64,000 nucleotides of DNA from Streptomyces sp. NBC_00683 (GCF_036226745.1 NZ_CP109013.1:7750001-7814000); one strand, 5' to 3'. Positions 1 to 8,307 are shown, counted from the stretch's first letter. Numbers and translations: made by a program. Notes: a model not told the origin generated them from the letters alone.

Positions 1-1070
1 ACGGCTCCGGCGACGGCACTCGCCACACGGGGCCGCCGGCGGATGGCCTCACCCGCACTGAGGCGGCGCGTGGCGGCTGATCTGGCAGCCCGGGGCGCAG
101 GAGTCGCCCGTCTGCGCCCGGTGGGCTGCGGCAACCGGTACGTCGACATGCCCCCGGTGTCCGGAGTGGCGGCACCCGGCCCCGGAGCGGCAGGGGTGGC
201 AGGCCGCGGGGCGACGGGCCGCGGGGCGGCAGCGTGCTGCTGCGGCAGCGGCTCGGGGCGCCCGCGCCAGGCGCCGCTGCGGAACCATTCGGAGGCCTGC
301 TGCGCGCTCGGCCGGTCCTCGGGCTTCTTCGCCAGCAGCCCCAGCAGATACGAATCGAAGGCGGGGGAGACGCCGACCCCCCGCTGTCTCACCGGCACCG
401 GAGGCGTGTCCACGTGCTGGTAGAGCGTCGCGGTCGCGGTGTCCGAACGGAACGGCGGCTGACCGACCAGGAGTTGGTAGATGACACACCCGAGGGAGTA
501 CATGTCCGACGCCGAGTCGGCCGTGCGGCCCAGCGCCCGTTCCGGAGCCAGATACAGGCTCGTGCCCACGATGTGGCCGGCGGTGGTCAGCGCCGTCGAG
601 GGGTCGTCGACGAACTGGGCGATGCCGAAGTCGCCGATCTTCACCGTACCGTCGGCGTCCAGCATCAGGTTGCCGGGTTTGATGTCGCGGTGCACGATGC
701 CCTGCCGGTGCGCGGCCGCCAGACCCGCGGCCGCCTGGCCCGCGATGTCGGCCACCTGCTCGGGGTGGACCGACTCCTGAGCCTCCAGCAGATCCCCGAG
801 ACTCCTGCCCTCGACCAGCTCCATCACCAGATAGAAGCGGTCCTCCCACGAGCCGAAGTCGAAGACGGCCACCAGATGAGGATGGCTCAGACGCGCCGCG
901 GTCTGCGCCTCCAGGCGGAACCGGGCGGTCGACGAGGCGTCGGCATGGTCCCCGAGCAGCAGCTTCACCGCCACGGCCCGGCCCAGCACTTCGTCCGTGG
1001 CGCGCCACACCTCACCCATACCGCCACGACCGATGGGGGATATCAACCGGTACCGACCAGCTACCAGCAC
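1..1070 (-). CDS. Serine/threonine protein kinase, C-terminal end cut by window edge
   Basis: Hanks-type kinase that phosphorylates Ser/Thr of unknown targets. From a GTG at 1070 the reading frame stays open to base 1, giving 356 codons with no stop. Visible motifs are the glycine loop IGRGGMG (residues 13-19), the ATP lysine in AVAVK (K36), the catalytic loop HRDIKPGN (D129), DFG, and the activation-segment end LAPER. After about residue 265 the protein becomes Pro/Ala-rich, like the juxtamembrane linker of actinobacterial receptor kinases; any membrane span or sensor lies outside the window. The GTG start is preceded by a weak AGG about 9 bases upstream and lies just before the usual kinase N-terminus (AGRYRL). 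The catalytic residues are all present, so it should be active. Confidence 0.9.
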   Translation of the reverse strand, partial: MLVAGRYRLISPIGRGGMGEVWRATDEVLGRAVAVKLLLGDHADASSTARFRLEAQTAARLSHPHLVAVFDFGSWEDRFYLVMELVEGRSLGDLLEAQESVHPEQVADIAGQAAAGLAAAHRQGIVHRDIKPGNLMLDADGTVKIGDFGIAQFVDDPSTALTTAGHIVGTSLYLAPERALGRTADSASDMYSLGCVIYQLLVGQPPFRSDTATATLYQHVDTPPVPVRQRGVGVSPAFDSYLLGLLAKKPEDRPSAQQASEWFRSGAWRGRPEPLPQQHAAAPRPVAPRPATPAAPGPGAATPDTGGMSTYRLPQPTGRRRATPAPRAARSAATRRLSAGEAIRRRPRVASAVAGA

Positions 1071-1220
1071 CTGTGCACACCTATCTCGAACTGTGGCCCG
1101 CTCCGACTGCCGCAGCGGCGACCTCATCGGGCTCAACGGCTCGGTACGGTACGTGGGGTGTGCGGCCTGATCAGGATATCCGTCCGCCGGGCCTCCGGTT
1201 GCCGGGGCCGCCACCTCCCC

Positions 1221-1250
1221 GCCGAATCCGGCCTGATCCGGCCTGATCCG
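1221..1250. repeat. Short 10-bp tandem repeat in intergenic region
   Basis: Two perfect copies of GCCTGATCCG (1231-1240 and 1241-1250) follow a degenerate copy GCCGAATCCG (1221-1230), immediately before the stop codon of the HAD gene. The gap between the kinase start and the HAD stop (1071-1252) holds nothing else I recognise apart from the kinase promoter. It is probably replication slippage and may be variable between strains. Confidence 0.6.
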
Positions 1251-1252
1251 GA

Positions 1253-1945
1253 CTACGGGACCTGGCGGAGACGGTCGAGCACGGCCCCTGCGGTGAACTC
1301 GTCCTGCCCGCCGGGGAAGAGCAGTTCCGCAGTCGCGAACGCGGCCTCACCGGCGATCTCTTCGGCAAAGGGAACCGCGATGCAGCGCATTCCCGCCGCG
1401 TGCGCCGCCTCGACGCCCGGCACGGCATCCTCCAGCACCACGCAGTCCGCCGGTTCGGCGCCGAGCCTGCGGGCGGCCTCCAGGAACACATCCGGCTCAG
1501 GCTTTCCGCGCGCCACCTCCTCGGCCGACACGTACAGCCGGATGTACGCGTCCAGCCCGGTGACGGCGAGGGTGGCTCCGATCGCCGCCCGGGACGAACC
1601 CGAGGCCACCGCCATCACGACCCCGTCCTCGTGCAGCCGCTCCACCAGGAGCCGCATCTGCGGGAAGACATTGGTCGAAGCACCGGCGAGCTCCAGATAC
1701 AGAGCGTTCTTCCCCGCCAGCAGCTCCTCGACCGGCGCCTCGATCCCGTACTCCGCGCGCAGGACGGCCAGGGTCTCCCGGGTGCCGATCCCGATGAAGC
1801 GGGTGTGCTTCTCCCAGTCGTAGTCCTGTACGCCGTACCGGGACAGGAGGCGGCGCCCCGCCTCGTAGTAGTTCGGCTCGCTGTCCACGAGCGTGCCGTC
1901 GAGATCGAAGATGACCCAAGGGGCCCGGGTGCGGCTGGAACTCAT
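1253..1945 (-). CDS. HAD-superfamily hydrolase (beta-phosphoglucomutase-like phosphatase)
   Basis: Predicted cytoplasmic phosphatase or phosphomutase of HAD subfamily I, acting on a small phosphorylated metabolite that cannot be named from sequence. Motif I is FDLDGTLVDS near the N-terminus (first Asp is the nucleophile), motif II is the SGSS segment near residue 115, the motif III lysine is in RGKPEPDVF, and motif IV is VLEDAVPG. A helical cap lies between motifs I and II. About 230 residues is normal for the family. It follows the Lrp-type regulator by a few bases on the same strand, so the two are probably cotranscribed. ATG 1945 is chosen; ATG 1957, four codons upstream, is equally possible because neither has a well-placed Shine-Dalgarno sequence. 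Confidence 0.88.
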   Translation of the reverse strand: MSSSRTRAPWVIFDLDGTLVDSEPNYYEAGRRLLSRYGVQDYDWEKHTRFIGIGTRETLAVLRAEYGIEAPVEELLAGKNALYLELAGASTNVFPQMRLLVERLHEDGVVMAVASGSSRAAIGATLAVTGLDAYIRLYVSAEEVARGKPEPDVFLEAARRLGAEPADCVVLEDAVPGVEAAHAAGMRCIAVPFAEEIAGEAAFATAELLFPGGQDEFTAGAVLDRLRQVP

Positions 1946-1969
1946 GGCTTCCAGCATGCCAGCCGGTGA

Positions 1970-2452
1970 TCAGCCCGGACTGCCCGCCGCCCGACCCACC
2001 GCCTCGACCAGAGGCAGGACCCGGTGCGCCACCCTCTCGCGCAAGGCCACTTCGGTCCGCGTCCTGACCACGCCGGGGAGCTGGATCAGCTGCTGGATCA
2101 CATCCTCGAGATGACCGTTGTCACGGGCCACGACGCGGGTCAGGAGGTCCCCGCCGCCGGTCGTCGAGAACACCTCGATGATCTCCGGGACCGCTGCCAG
2201 CGCGTCCCCCACCTCGTCCAGGTGCCCCTGGGTGACCTCCAGGTGGACGAAGGCGAGCACCGGGTGGCCGAGGGCCGCGGGGGAGATCGACGGTCCCGTG
2301 CCGGTGATCACGCCGTCCCGCTCCAGGCGGTCCAGCCGGGCCTGGAGGGTGCCGCGCGCCACTCCCAGGATGCGCGCGTACTCGCGGACGCTGGTGCGCG
2401 GCTGCTCGATGAGCAGCCGGAGGATTCGGGTGTCGAGGGCGTCCACCGCCAT
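1970..2452 (-). CDS. Lrp/AsnC family transcriptional regulator
   Basis: DNA-binding regulator of 160 residues. The N-terminal winged helix-turn-helix spans about residues 5-55 (LDTRILRLLIEQPRTSVREY, then RGTLQARLDRLERDGVI), and the C-terminal effector-binding RAM domain about 70-150 with the characteristic GGGDLL turn. The family typically senses amino acids and forms octamers that wrap DNA. It is divergent from the FUSC membrane protein gene, and a near-perfect palindrome lies between them at 2571-2597, so it probably controls that exporter and itself. A GGAGGAG ribosome-binding site precedes the ATG. The HAD gene follows in the same direction, likely in one transcript. Confidence 0.92.
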   Translation of the reverse strand: MAVDALDTRILRLLIEQPRTSVREYARILGVARGTLQARLDRLERDGVITGTGPSISPAALGHPVLAFVHLEVTQGHLDEVGDALAAVPEIIEVFSTTGGGDLLTRVVARDNGHLEDVIQQLIQLPGVVRTRTEVALRERVAHRVLPLVEAVGRAAGSPG

Positions 2453-2570
2453 GATCGGCCGTTCTCCTCCTGGCTCGGTGATCCTTCGCCCGACTGTAAC
2501 CGTGGCGCGGCCCGCGATCGGTGCGCCCTGGGGCCGACTGGGTCCGTTGGCCTACTCGTGGCACGCGATG

Positions 2571-2597
2571 TGGGCCGTTGGATGTACCAATGGCCCA
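2571..2597. promoter_or_regulatory. Candidate operator of the divergent Lrp-type regulator
   Basis: Arms TGGGCCGTTGG and CCAATGGCCCA flank ATGTA, giving 11-bp arms with one mismatch. A further half-site, GGTCCGTTGG, starts at 2541, 31 bp before the matching GGGCCGTTGG, i.e. about three helical turns, which suits cooperative binding by Lrp-type octamers. It lies between the divergent regulator (start 2452) and FUSC gene (start 2727). Assignment to the Lrp protein is inference from position. Confidence 0.5.
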
Positions 2598-2623
2598 GTG
2601 TATTCGTCGCGATTTGAGCCATG

Positions 2624-2684
2624 AGGCGCCGGGATGCTCTCATGTATCTGTCGATGGCGCTGCGGATCCCCGTGGCGCCTTTTT
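2624..2684 (+). terminator. Candidate attenuator hairpin in the FUSC gene leader
   Basis: AGGCGCC (2624-2630) pairs with GGCGCCT (2674-2680), and GGGAT (2631-2635) pairs with ATCCC (2666-2670), leaving a three-base bulge. The stem runs straight into TTTTT (2680-2684), a rare T tract in this genome. This looks like an intrinsic terminator sitting between the promoter region and the FUSC start at 2727, so it may act as a transcription attenuator. The 30-base apical segment could form alternative pairings. No known riboswitch class was recognised. Confidence 0.4.
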
Positions 2685-2726
2685 CATGCCGGTGCACGGG
2701 GCCGGGTTCACAGGGGAGAGCCTTCG

Positions 2727-4238
2727 TTGCTGAAGAGGATGTTCGTTGCCGCGGATCCGGGACGGCTGCGCCTGCGCAGCGGGGTCCGGGCCGTCCTCGG
2801 CATCGGGCTCGCGGTCGTGGTGTGCGGGCTGGCCGGTCACTCGCTCGTCGGGGCGATCACCGGTGGTCTTGCCGCACTGCTGGCCCTGTTCACGGTGACC
2901 GACCCCACCGTGCGCGGGCAGGCCCTCACGACGGCTCTGCTGCCCGCCGCAGGGCTCCCCGTGCTGGCCCTGGCGGCCCTGCTGCACGACCAGCCGGTGG
3001 CGCGCGACGCGGCCTTCCTCGCGGTGATGGGCGCCGGCGTGTACGCCCGGCGGTGGGGGCCCCGTGGGCACGCGCTCGGTGTGTTCGCCTTCATGTCCTT
3101 CTTCGTCACCCAGTTCCTGCACACACTCCCCGGGCAGTTGCCCGAGCTGTACTCCGCGGTCGGCCTCTCCCTGCTGGCCTCTTCCGCCGTCCGCTTCGGC
3201 TTCTGGTGCTACGAGCGGCGACTGCCCGCACCCTCGGTACTGCCCCCCGTGGCCGGCCGGGGGCTGGCCCGCGCGACCACACGCCAGGCGATCCAGGCGA
3301 CCGCGGGCGGCGCCTTCGCGCTCCTGGTGGGCCAGCTCCTCTCCGAGCAGCGCTGGTACTGGGCCGTGGGCGCCACCTGGTGGGTCTTCGTGAACACCGC
3401 GTCCCGTGGCGAGACGCTGGTGCGGGGATTCCGCCGGGTCCTGGGCACACTGATCGGCATCCCCGTCGGTCTGATCGTCGTCGTTCCGCTGCACGGTGCC
3501 GCAGTGCCCACCGCCGTCGTCGTGGCGGCAGGTGTCTTCGGCATCTTCTACTCGGCGGCGGTCTCGTACACCTGGATGATGTTCTCGGTGACCGTCATGG
3601 CAGGTGCGCTCTACGGGGCCCTCGGCGTGCTGGACCCCTCGCTGCTCGCGCTGCGGCTCGTGGAGACGGGTGTGGGGGCGCTCGGTGCGATGGCGGCCGT
3701 ACTCCTCCTGCTGCCGGTCACCACGCACGCCACGACCGATGCCTGGATCCAGCGGGCCCTGCGCTGTGTGCACGCCTGCACCGCGGAGGCCGCCGCGCGG
3801 CTCGCGGGCTCGGCGACGGCGGACCCGGCTCCCCGGGTTGCCGAACTGGAAGTGCTCCTCGGGCGCGTACGGCTCTCGCTCGGCCCGCTCGTCCATCCCC
3901 TGAGCCCGCTGCGCGCCCGTAAGGCGCGGGCCGGGCAGGTGCTCGCACTGCTCGACGTGTGCGCACGCGAGGTGCGCGGTCTCGCGTCCGTCGCGGCGGA
4001 CCCCGAGGCGTCGCACGACGCCCGTCTCGCCGCCGCCTGCTGGCGTGTCGAAGCATCCGTGGAAGCGCTGACGGCGCCCGGGCGCAGGCACCACGAGGCG
4101 GTCCCCGTAGCCGGCGTCCTGCCGGCCGCCGGTGTCGCCGAACCCGCGCTCGCCCATCTGCACAGTCTGGAGCGGGCGCTCGCCGACCTGGCCGCGCCGC
4201 TCCACAGCTCCCCCCGGGCCCCGCTGATCCGTGCCTGA
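2727..4238 (+). CDS. FUSC-family (aromatic acid exporter-like) membrane protein
   Basis: Predicted inner-membrane protein of about 503 residues, related to fusaric acid resistance and aromatic-acid efflux proteins. A first block of hydrophobic helices covers roughly residues 20-160 and a second (GAFALLVGQLL through LLLLPVTTHA) about 190-340, followed by a soluble helical C-terminal third rich in Ala, Arg and Leu. This duplicated membrane block plus cytosolic tail is the usual FUSC layout. The start is taken as TTG 2727 because GGGGAGAG lies 6 bases upstream; upstream in-frame ATGs would add an unconvincing Cys/Arg-rich extension running through the leader hairpin. The divergent Lrp-type gene suggests efflux of an amino-acid-derived or aromatic compound, but the substrate is unknown. 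Confidence 0.82.
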   Translation: MLKRMFVAADPGRLRLRSGVRAVLGIGLAVVVCGLAGHSLVGAITGGLAALLALFTVTDPTVRGQALTTALLPAAGLPVLALAALLHDQPVARDAAFLAVMGAGVYARRWGPRGHALGVFAFMSFFVTQFLHTLPGQLPELYSAVGLSLLASSAVRFGFWCYERRLPAPSVLPPVAGRGLARATTRQAIQATAGGAFALLVGQLLSEQRWYWAVGATWWVFVNTASRGETLVRGFRRVLGTLIGIPVGLIVVVPLHGAAVPTAVVVAAGVFGIFYSAAVSYTWMMFSVTVMAGALYGALGVLDPSLLALRLVETGVGALGAMAAVLLLLPVTTHATTDAWIQRALRCVHACTAEAAARLAGSATADPAPRVAELEVLLGRVRLSLGPLVHPLSPLRARKARAGQVLALLDVCAREVRGLASVAADPEASHDARLAAACWRVEASVEALTAPGRRHHEAVPVAGVLPAAGVAEPALAHLHSLERALADLAAPLHSSPRAPLIRA

Positions 4239-4322
4239 GAGGCTGCCGTCCCGCTGAGTGGGCCGTTCGGCCGGCGCCCGGTACGTACGCGAGCGCTACG
4301 GGTCCGCGAGGGCTTTCCGGAT

Positions 4323-4334
4323 TGGTCTGGACCA
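4323..4334. promoter_or_regulatory. Probable DasR-type (dre) operator upstream of lactonase gene
   Basis: TGGTCTGGACCA differs at one central base from the palindrome TGGTCTAGACCA, which is the core of the dre element bound by the GlcNAc-responsive GntR regulator DasR in Streptomyces. It overlaps a plausible -35 (CTGGAC, 4327-4332) placed 17 bases before TACCGT (4350-4355), a good position for repression of the gene starting at 4399. The motif is seen directly; binding is inferred. Confidence 0.6.
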
Positions 4335-4398
4335 CGAAGCGCTGCCTGCTACCGTCGCACGGGAAGATCGCGGCAGACGGCAAAGGCGGGGTAGCGCG

Positions 4399-5472
4399 AT
4401 GGGCAGCAGTAGCGCCGGGCGGGCATTCATAGGGTCGTTCACCTCGGCCGGCGGACGCGGAATCACCGCGGTCGCCGTCGACCGGGACACCGGGGCGCTG
4501 ACCGTGCTCGCGGCCACGGACGCGGTTCCCGACCCCTCCTTCCTCACGGTCGGCCCCGCCTCCGAAGCGGGTCTCCGACTTCTGTACGCGGTCAGCGAGA
4601 CCTCCGACGGGGCTGCCGCCGCATGGGAGATCGGCGACGACGGCCTGCGGCCCGTCGGTCCGGTGCGGTCCGTCGACGGGAGCAGCCCCACACACCTGGC
4701 GCTCGCCGCCGGTCATCTGGTCACCGCCAACTACGGCTCCGGAAGCGTCTCCGCGCTGCCGGTACGGGCCGACGGCTCCCTCGGCCCGGCGGCCTCCGTG
4801 CTGCGGCACGAGGGCAGCGGGCCCGACACCGGCCGCCAGGCGGGCCCGCACGCACACCAGGTGCTCGCCGACCCCTCGGGGAACTGGGTGGTGAGCGTGG
4901 ACCTGGGTACGGACTCCGTGCGCGTCTGCGCCCTCGACCCGCGCACCGGGTCGCTGCGGCTGCACGGCGAGACCGTGCTGCGCCCCGGCACCGGACCGCG
5001 GCACCTGGCCTTTCACCCGTCAGGGGGACACGCCTACGTGCTGAACGAGCTGGAGCCGACCGTCACCGTATGCCGCTGGGACGCGGCCACGGGCCGGCTC
5101 GAGCCGGTCGGTGAGACGCCTGTGCTGCCCCACGACGCCGAAGGTGTCACGGCCGGGGACGGGCGTACGTACCCGTCCGAGATCGTCGTCTCGCACGACG
5201 GGCGGTTCCTGTGGACCGCGAACCGCGGCCACGACAGCATTTCCGTCCTCACGCTCGACGAGACGGCCGAGAAGCCGGTCCTGGCCGCGGCCGTGGGCTG
5301 CGGCGGGCAATGGCCCCGCGACCTCACCCTCGATCCCACCGGGCAGTGGCTGTACGTGGCGAACGAGCACTCCGGGAACGTCAGCTGGTTCGCCGTCGAC
5401 GCGGAAACGGGCGTCCCGGCCCACGCGGGCTCCATCGAGGCTCCCGCCGCCTCCTGCGTCGTCTTCGCCTGA
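4399..5472 (+). CDS. Lactonase-family seven-bladed beta-propeller protein
   Basis: Cytoplasmic propeller of the 6-phosphogluconolactonase-like family (Pfam Lactonase), about 357 residues, the usual size. Repeated blade signatures are visible: AFIGSFTS, PTHLALAAGHLVTANYGSG, PHAHQVLADPSGNWV, GPRHLAFHPSGGHAYVLNEL, SEIVVSHDGRFLWTANRG, and PRDLTLDPTGQWLYVANE. Characterised relatives hydrolyse sugar-phosphate lactones, but many members are untested. ATG 4399 is chosen because the preceding in-frame codons extend into the promoter. A DasR-type palindrome lies about 65 bases upstream, which would place the gene in the amino-sugar regulon; an amino-sugar-type kinase gene lies about 2 kb away. It ends at a bidirectional terminator facing the CbiX-like gene. 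Confidence 0.85.
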   Translation: MGSSSAGRAFIGSFTSAGGRGITAVAVDRDTGALTVLAATDAVPDPSFLTVGPASEAGLRLLYAVSETSDGAAAAWEIGDDGLRPVGPVRSVDGSSPTHLALAAGHLVTANYGSGSVSALPVRADGSLGPAASVLRHEGSGPDTGRQAGPHAHQVLADPSGNWVVSVDLGTDSVRVCALDPRTGSLRLHGETVLRPGTGPRHLAFHPSGGHAYVLNELEPTVTVCRWDAATGRLEPVGETPVLPHDAEGVTAGDGRTYPSEIVVSHDGRFLWTANRGHDSISVLTLDETAEKPVLAAAVGCGGQWPRDLTLDPTGQWLYVANEHSGNVSWFAVDAETGVPAHAGSIEAPAASCVVFA

Positions 5473-5534
5473 GGCGGTCGCGGCGGCCCGGGAGCGTCCC
5501 CCGTGAGTCCCGGGGGCACGCCCGGATAACGGCA

Positions 5535-5570
5535 GGCGGCACGGACCGGGGCCATCCGGTCCGTGCCGCC
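5535..5570. terminator. Bidirectional terminator between convergent genes
   Basis: A perfect 15-bp stem (5535-5549 with 5556-5570) encloses a 6-base loop, exactly between the convergent lactonase and CbiX-like genes. There is no T tract, as is common for Streptomyces terminators. Confidence 0.75.
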
Positions 5571-5572
5571 GA

Positions 5573-6496
5573 TCAGTGCGCCTGGGCGCCCTGCGGCGTC
5601 GCAGGAGTGATGCCGAGCGTCGTCGCGTACAGCGAGAGCACGAGCTTGCCGATGGCCGGGTACGCGCCGAGCGGCTCGGCGGTCGCGCAGCCGGCCTCCT
5701 TCGCGGCGGCCTCCAGCAGGCCGGCGTCGACCTCCGGACCCACCAGGTACGGCGCGAGCGCGAGCTGGGCGGAACCGGAGTTCTGGAGCTGCGCGGCGAT
5801 CGAGGCGACCGAACCCTCCACATCCAGCGCGGCGGCCATCACCGGAACCGCGAGGCGCGCGGCCAGCAGCATGCCGGTGATCCCGGCGGCCTGCACGGCC
5901 TCGTCGCCGCCCACCGTGGCCAGCACGATGCCGTCCGCCGCGGTCGCCACGGTGAACAGCCTGGCACGGTCGGCGCGCGCCAGGCCGGCCTCCGAGAGGC
6001 GCACGTGGAGTGCCTCGGCGAGGAGCGGGTGCGGGCCCAGCACATCGGTCAGCTCGGTCTGGGTGCCGCTCTCCATGACCGCCTGCCGTATCCGCCGGAT
6101 CAGGGCGCTGTCCGGCCCCGCGAGCAGCGGCACCACGACGGCGGACGGACCCTGCGGCTCGGAGACCTCACGACCCGCGGCGATGGCCTGCTCGTAGCGC
6201 GCGGTGCGCTCGGCGGCGGTGTGCGCGAGTACGGAGACGAGCGTGGGGTACTCGGCGTCGTCACCGTCGAGATAACCGATCTGTGCGTTCAGACCGGGAA
6301 GCTCGGAACGGGCGATGCTGATCACTTCTTCGGCGAGGCTGCGCGTGGCCGAGGAAGGGGTACCGGGAACGGCGAGAACGAGCGCGGCAGCGCCCTCAGG
6401 TGCGACCACGGGCTCCGGGCGGCGGTGCCGTCCGGACTGGCGAGGTCGCGGCATTCGTACAGGCAGGCCGGAAGCGGGCCCAGTGGGGGTGCTCAT
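5573..6496 (-). CDS. CbiX/sirohydrochlorin chelatase-like protein lacking the usual HGS histidine
   Basis: Two tandem CbiX-like halves in about 307 residues. The second half has the family patterns LGPHPLLAEAL, PYLVGPE and PLGAYPAIGKLVL; the first half begins AALVLAVPGTPSSATRSL where true chelatases have a metal-binding His in an HGS(R/D) motif. That His is absent, so insertion of iron or cobalt into sirohydrochlorin is doubtful and a different or regulatory role is possible. ATG 6496 is chosen over upstream starts because a TAGCAT hexamer lies 8 bases before it, with no Shine-Dalgarno sequence, suggesting a leaderless mRNA. No sirohaem or cobalamin genes are nearby. Family membership is fairly sure; function is not. 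Confidence 0.7.
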   Translation of the reverse strand: MSTPTGPASGLPVRMPRPRQSGRHRRPEPVVAPEGAAALVLAVPGTPSSATRSLAEEVISIARSELPGLNAQIGYLDGDDAEYPTLVSVLAHTAAERTARYEQAIAAGREVSEPQGPSAVVVPLLAGPDSALIRRIRQAVMESGTQTELTDVLGPHPLLAEALHVRLSEAGLARADRARLFTVATAADGIVLATVGGDEAVQAAGITGMLLAARLAVPVMAAALDVEGSVASIAAQLQNSGSAQLALAPYLVGPEVDAGLLEAAAKEAGCATAEPLGAYPAIGKLVLSLYATTLGITPATPQGAQAH

Positions 6497-6634
6497 GGCG
6501 CCGCATGCTACTGGTTTTGGGTGCCCCTCTGTTCGGGGAGGGGGCGGTCGGGCGTTATCTGTCCGGTTATGTCTGTTGAGTGGCATACCGGTCAACTGCC
6601 CTGCTCTGTCCGGGCGGTCAGATGCTCGGAATGC

Positions 6635-7633
6635 TCACGTTACCTCCGGTACGAACAGCAGTGCCGGGTGGGCGGGCAGCCGCAGCTCCGACAGGGCGAG
6701 AGCCCGCGCGACGGCCAGCGAACCGTGCAGCGGATCACCCGCCGCCGGCACCACGCGGGCCTGCGGAACCTGTCGCGCGAGCTCCTCGTGCAACGGCCCG
6801 GTGAGCGGATCGCCCATCCGGAACAGGCCGCCGGTCAGGGCGACTTCGCAACCGCCGTCCCCGGCGCCCGCGGCCGCGGGGCAGACCGCCGCTGCCGCTT
6901 CGGCGATGTGGACGGCAGCCTCCCGCAGGATGCCGGCCGCGACCTCGTCGTCGGCGGCGCAGGCCGCGACTTCGGGGGCGAAGGAAGCGAGCATTGCCGG
7001 ACGGTCGCCTCGCGGATAGAGGAGCCCCGGGAGATCGGGAGCAGGACCGAAAATTTCCTGGAGCCGAGCGAGCAGTCCGGGGGAACCGCCCGCCCGCCCG
7101 TCATGGGCGCGCATCGCCGCGTCGAGTCCGGCGCGGCCGATCCAGGCGCCGCCGCCGCTGTCACCCAGCAGATGGCCCCAGCCGTCGGCCCTGCGCCATG
7201 CCGTGAGGTCGGTACCGAGCGCGATCATGCCCGTGCCGCCCGCGACGACCGCACCCGGTCGCTGCCCGAGCGCACCCGCGTACGCGGTCACCGCGTCGGC
7301 GGCCAGCGCCACCCGCCGCACGCCGAGCGCCTGCGCCAGCGCTGCCGGCAGCTCGGCGCGCAACTGCCCGCCGAGCGTCGCCATCCCGGCGGCCCCGATG
7401 GTCACGGCGGCGATCGCCGCGCCCCGCCCGGCCTCCTCCAGCAGTCCCCGGACCGCCGGCAGAAGCTGCTCCAGCATGTGCCCGGCATCGATGCCGGCCG
7501 TTCCCGTCCGCACCGGTTCGGCGCAGACCGTGGTGGACACGGGATGCTCCGTGCCGACGGTCCCGAGCGCCACACGCAGCCCGGACCCGCCGGAGTCCAC
7601 ACCGACGACGAACGGGTCCGGCGCCGCCGTCAC
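6635..7633 (-). CDS. BadF/BadG/BcrA-type ATPase, probable N-acetylglucosamine kinase
   Basis: Sugar kinase of the ASKHA fold, 332 residues, likely phosphorylating N-acetylglucosamine or a related sugar with ATP. Phosphate-1 motif is [15 protein letters not shown] near the N-terminus; [12 protein letters not shown] and [16 protein letters not shown] follow in mid-protein; the adenosine-binding motif is [15 protein letters not shown] near the C-terminus. The GDSGGG turn is typical of eukaryotic-like GlcNAc kinases. Its ATG overlaps the uracil-DNA glycosylase stop by four bases (ATGA), so the two are translationally coupled. The probable DasR site at 4323 supports an amino-sugar theme nearby, but the exact substrate is inferred. 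Confidence 0.82.
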   Translation of the reverse strand: MTAAPDPFVVGVDSGGSGLRVALGTVGTEHPVSTTVCAEPVRTGTAGIDAGHMLEQLLPAVRGLLEEAGRGAAIAAVTIGAAGMATLGGQLRAELPAALAQALGVRRVALAADAVTAYAGALGQRPGAVVAGGTGMIALGTDLTAWRRADGWGHLLGDSGGGAWIGRAGLDAAMRAHDGRAGGSPGLLARLQEIFGPAPDLPGLLYPRGDRPAMLASFAPEVAACAADDEVAAGILREAAVHIAEAAAAVCPAAAGAGDGGCEVALTGGLFRMGDPLTGPLHEELARQVPQARVVPAAGDPLHGSLAVARALALSELRLPAHPALLFVPEVT

Positions 7634-8307
7634 GGCAGCTGCCAGTCGACCGGCTGCGCCCCCTGGCGCTGCAGCAGTTCATTGGTCCGGCTGAACGGGC
7701 GCGAACCGAAGAAGCCGCGGTCGGCCGACATGGGGGAGGGGTGCGAGGACTCGATCGCCGGGAAGTCGCCCAGCAGCGGCCGCAGATTGCGGGCGTCACG
7801 GCCCCACAGCACCGACACGAGCGGTGTGCCGCGGGCGACCAGCGCCCGGATGGCCTGCTCGGTGACCTCCTCCCACCCCTTGCCCCGGTGCGCCGCAGGC
7901 CGCCTGGGGGCCGTCGTCAGCGCCCTGTTGAGCAGGAGCACCCCCTGCTGCGCCCAGGGCGTCAGATCGCCGTTGGAGGGCCGTGGAAGGCCCAGATCCG
8001 AGTGCAGCTCCCGGAAGATGTTCTCCAGACTCCCGGGCACCGGACTCACCTCGGGTGCCACCGCGAAACTCAGGCCGATCGCATGCCCCGGTGTCGGGTA
8101 CGGATCCTGGCCGACGATCAGGACGCGCACCTCGTCGAAGGGCTGCTGAAACGCCCTCAGCACATTCGGTCCCGCGGGCAGGTAGGTGCGCCCCGCGGCG
8201 ATCTCCGCGCGGAGGAAGTCGCCCATAGCGGCGATGCGTTCGGCCACGGGCTCGAGGGCCTGCGCCCACCCCGGCTCAACGATTTCTTTCAACGGTCGTG
8301 CTGCCAC
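7630..8307 (-). CDS. ung: Uracil-DNA glycosylase (family 1)
   Basis: Removes uracil from DNA to start base-excision repair. The water-activating motif GQDPYP (D68 with the start used here) and the C-terminal HPSPMS motif (H189; usually HPSPLS) are both present, with the uracil-stacking and LLLNRALT segments between. Length, about 225 residues, is normal. I choose GTG 8307 rather than GTG 8316 because a TAGAGT -10 hexamer (8320-8315) ends 7 bases before 8307 and overlaps the upstream codon, which points to a leaderless transcript. The kinase gene downstream overlaps by four bases. Confidence 0.95.
   Translation of the reverse strand: MAARPLKEIVEPGWAQALEPVAERIAAMGDFLRAEIAAGRTYLPAGPNVLRAFQQPFDEVRVLIVGQDPYPTPGHAIGLSFAVAPEVSPVPGSLENIFRELHSDLGLPRPSNGDLTPWAQQGVLLLNRALTTAPRRPAAHRGKGWEEVTEQAIRALVARGTPLVSVLWGRDARNLRPLLGDFPAIESSHPSPMSADRGFFGSRPFSRTNELLQRQGAQPVDWQLP

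Noticed and set aside
49..1008. A 319-codon minus-strand frame opposite the first kilobase
   Set aside because: It is in a different frame from the kinase, which shows HRDIKPGN and DFG motifs and stays open to the window edge.
2634..2726. N-terminal extension of the FUSC protein from ATG 2634
   Set aside because: The extra 31 residues are Cys/Arg/Trp-rich, run through the terminator-like hairpin, and lack a ribosome-binding site, whereas TTG 2727 has GGGGAGAG at good spacing.
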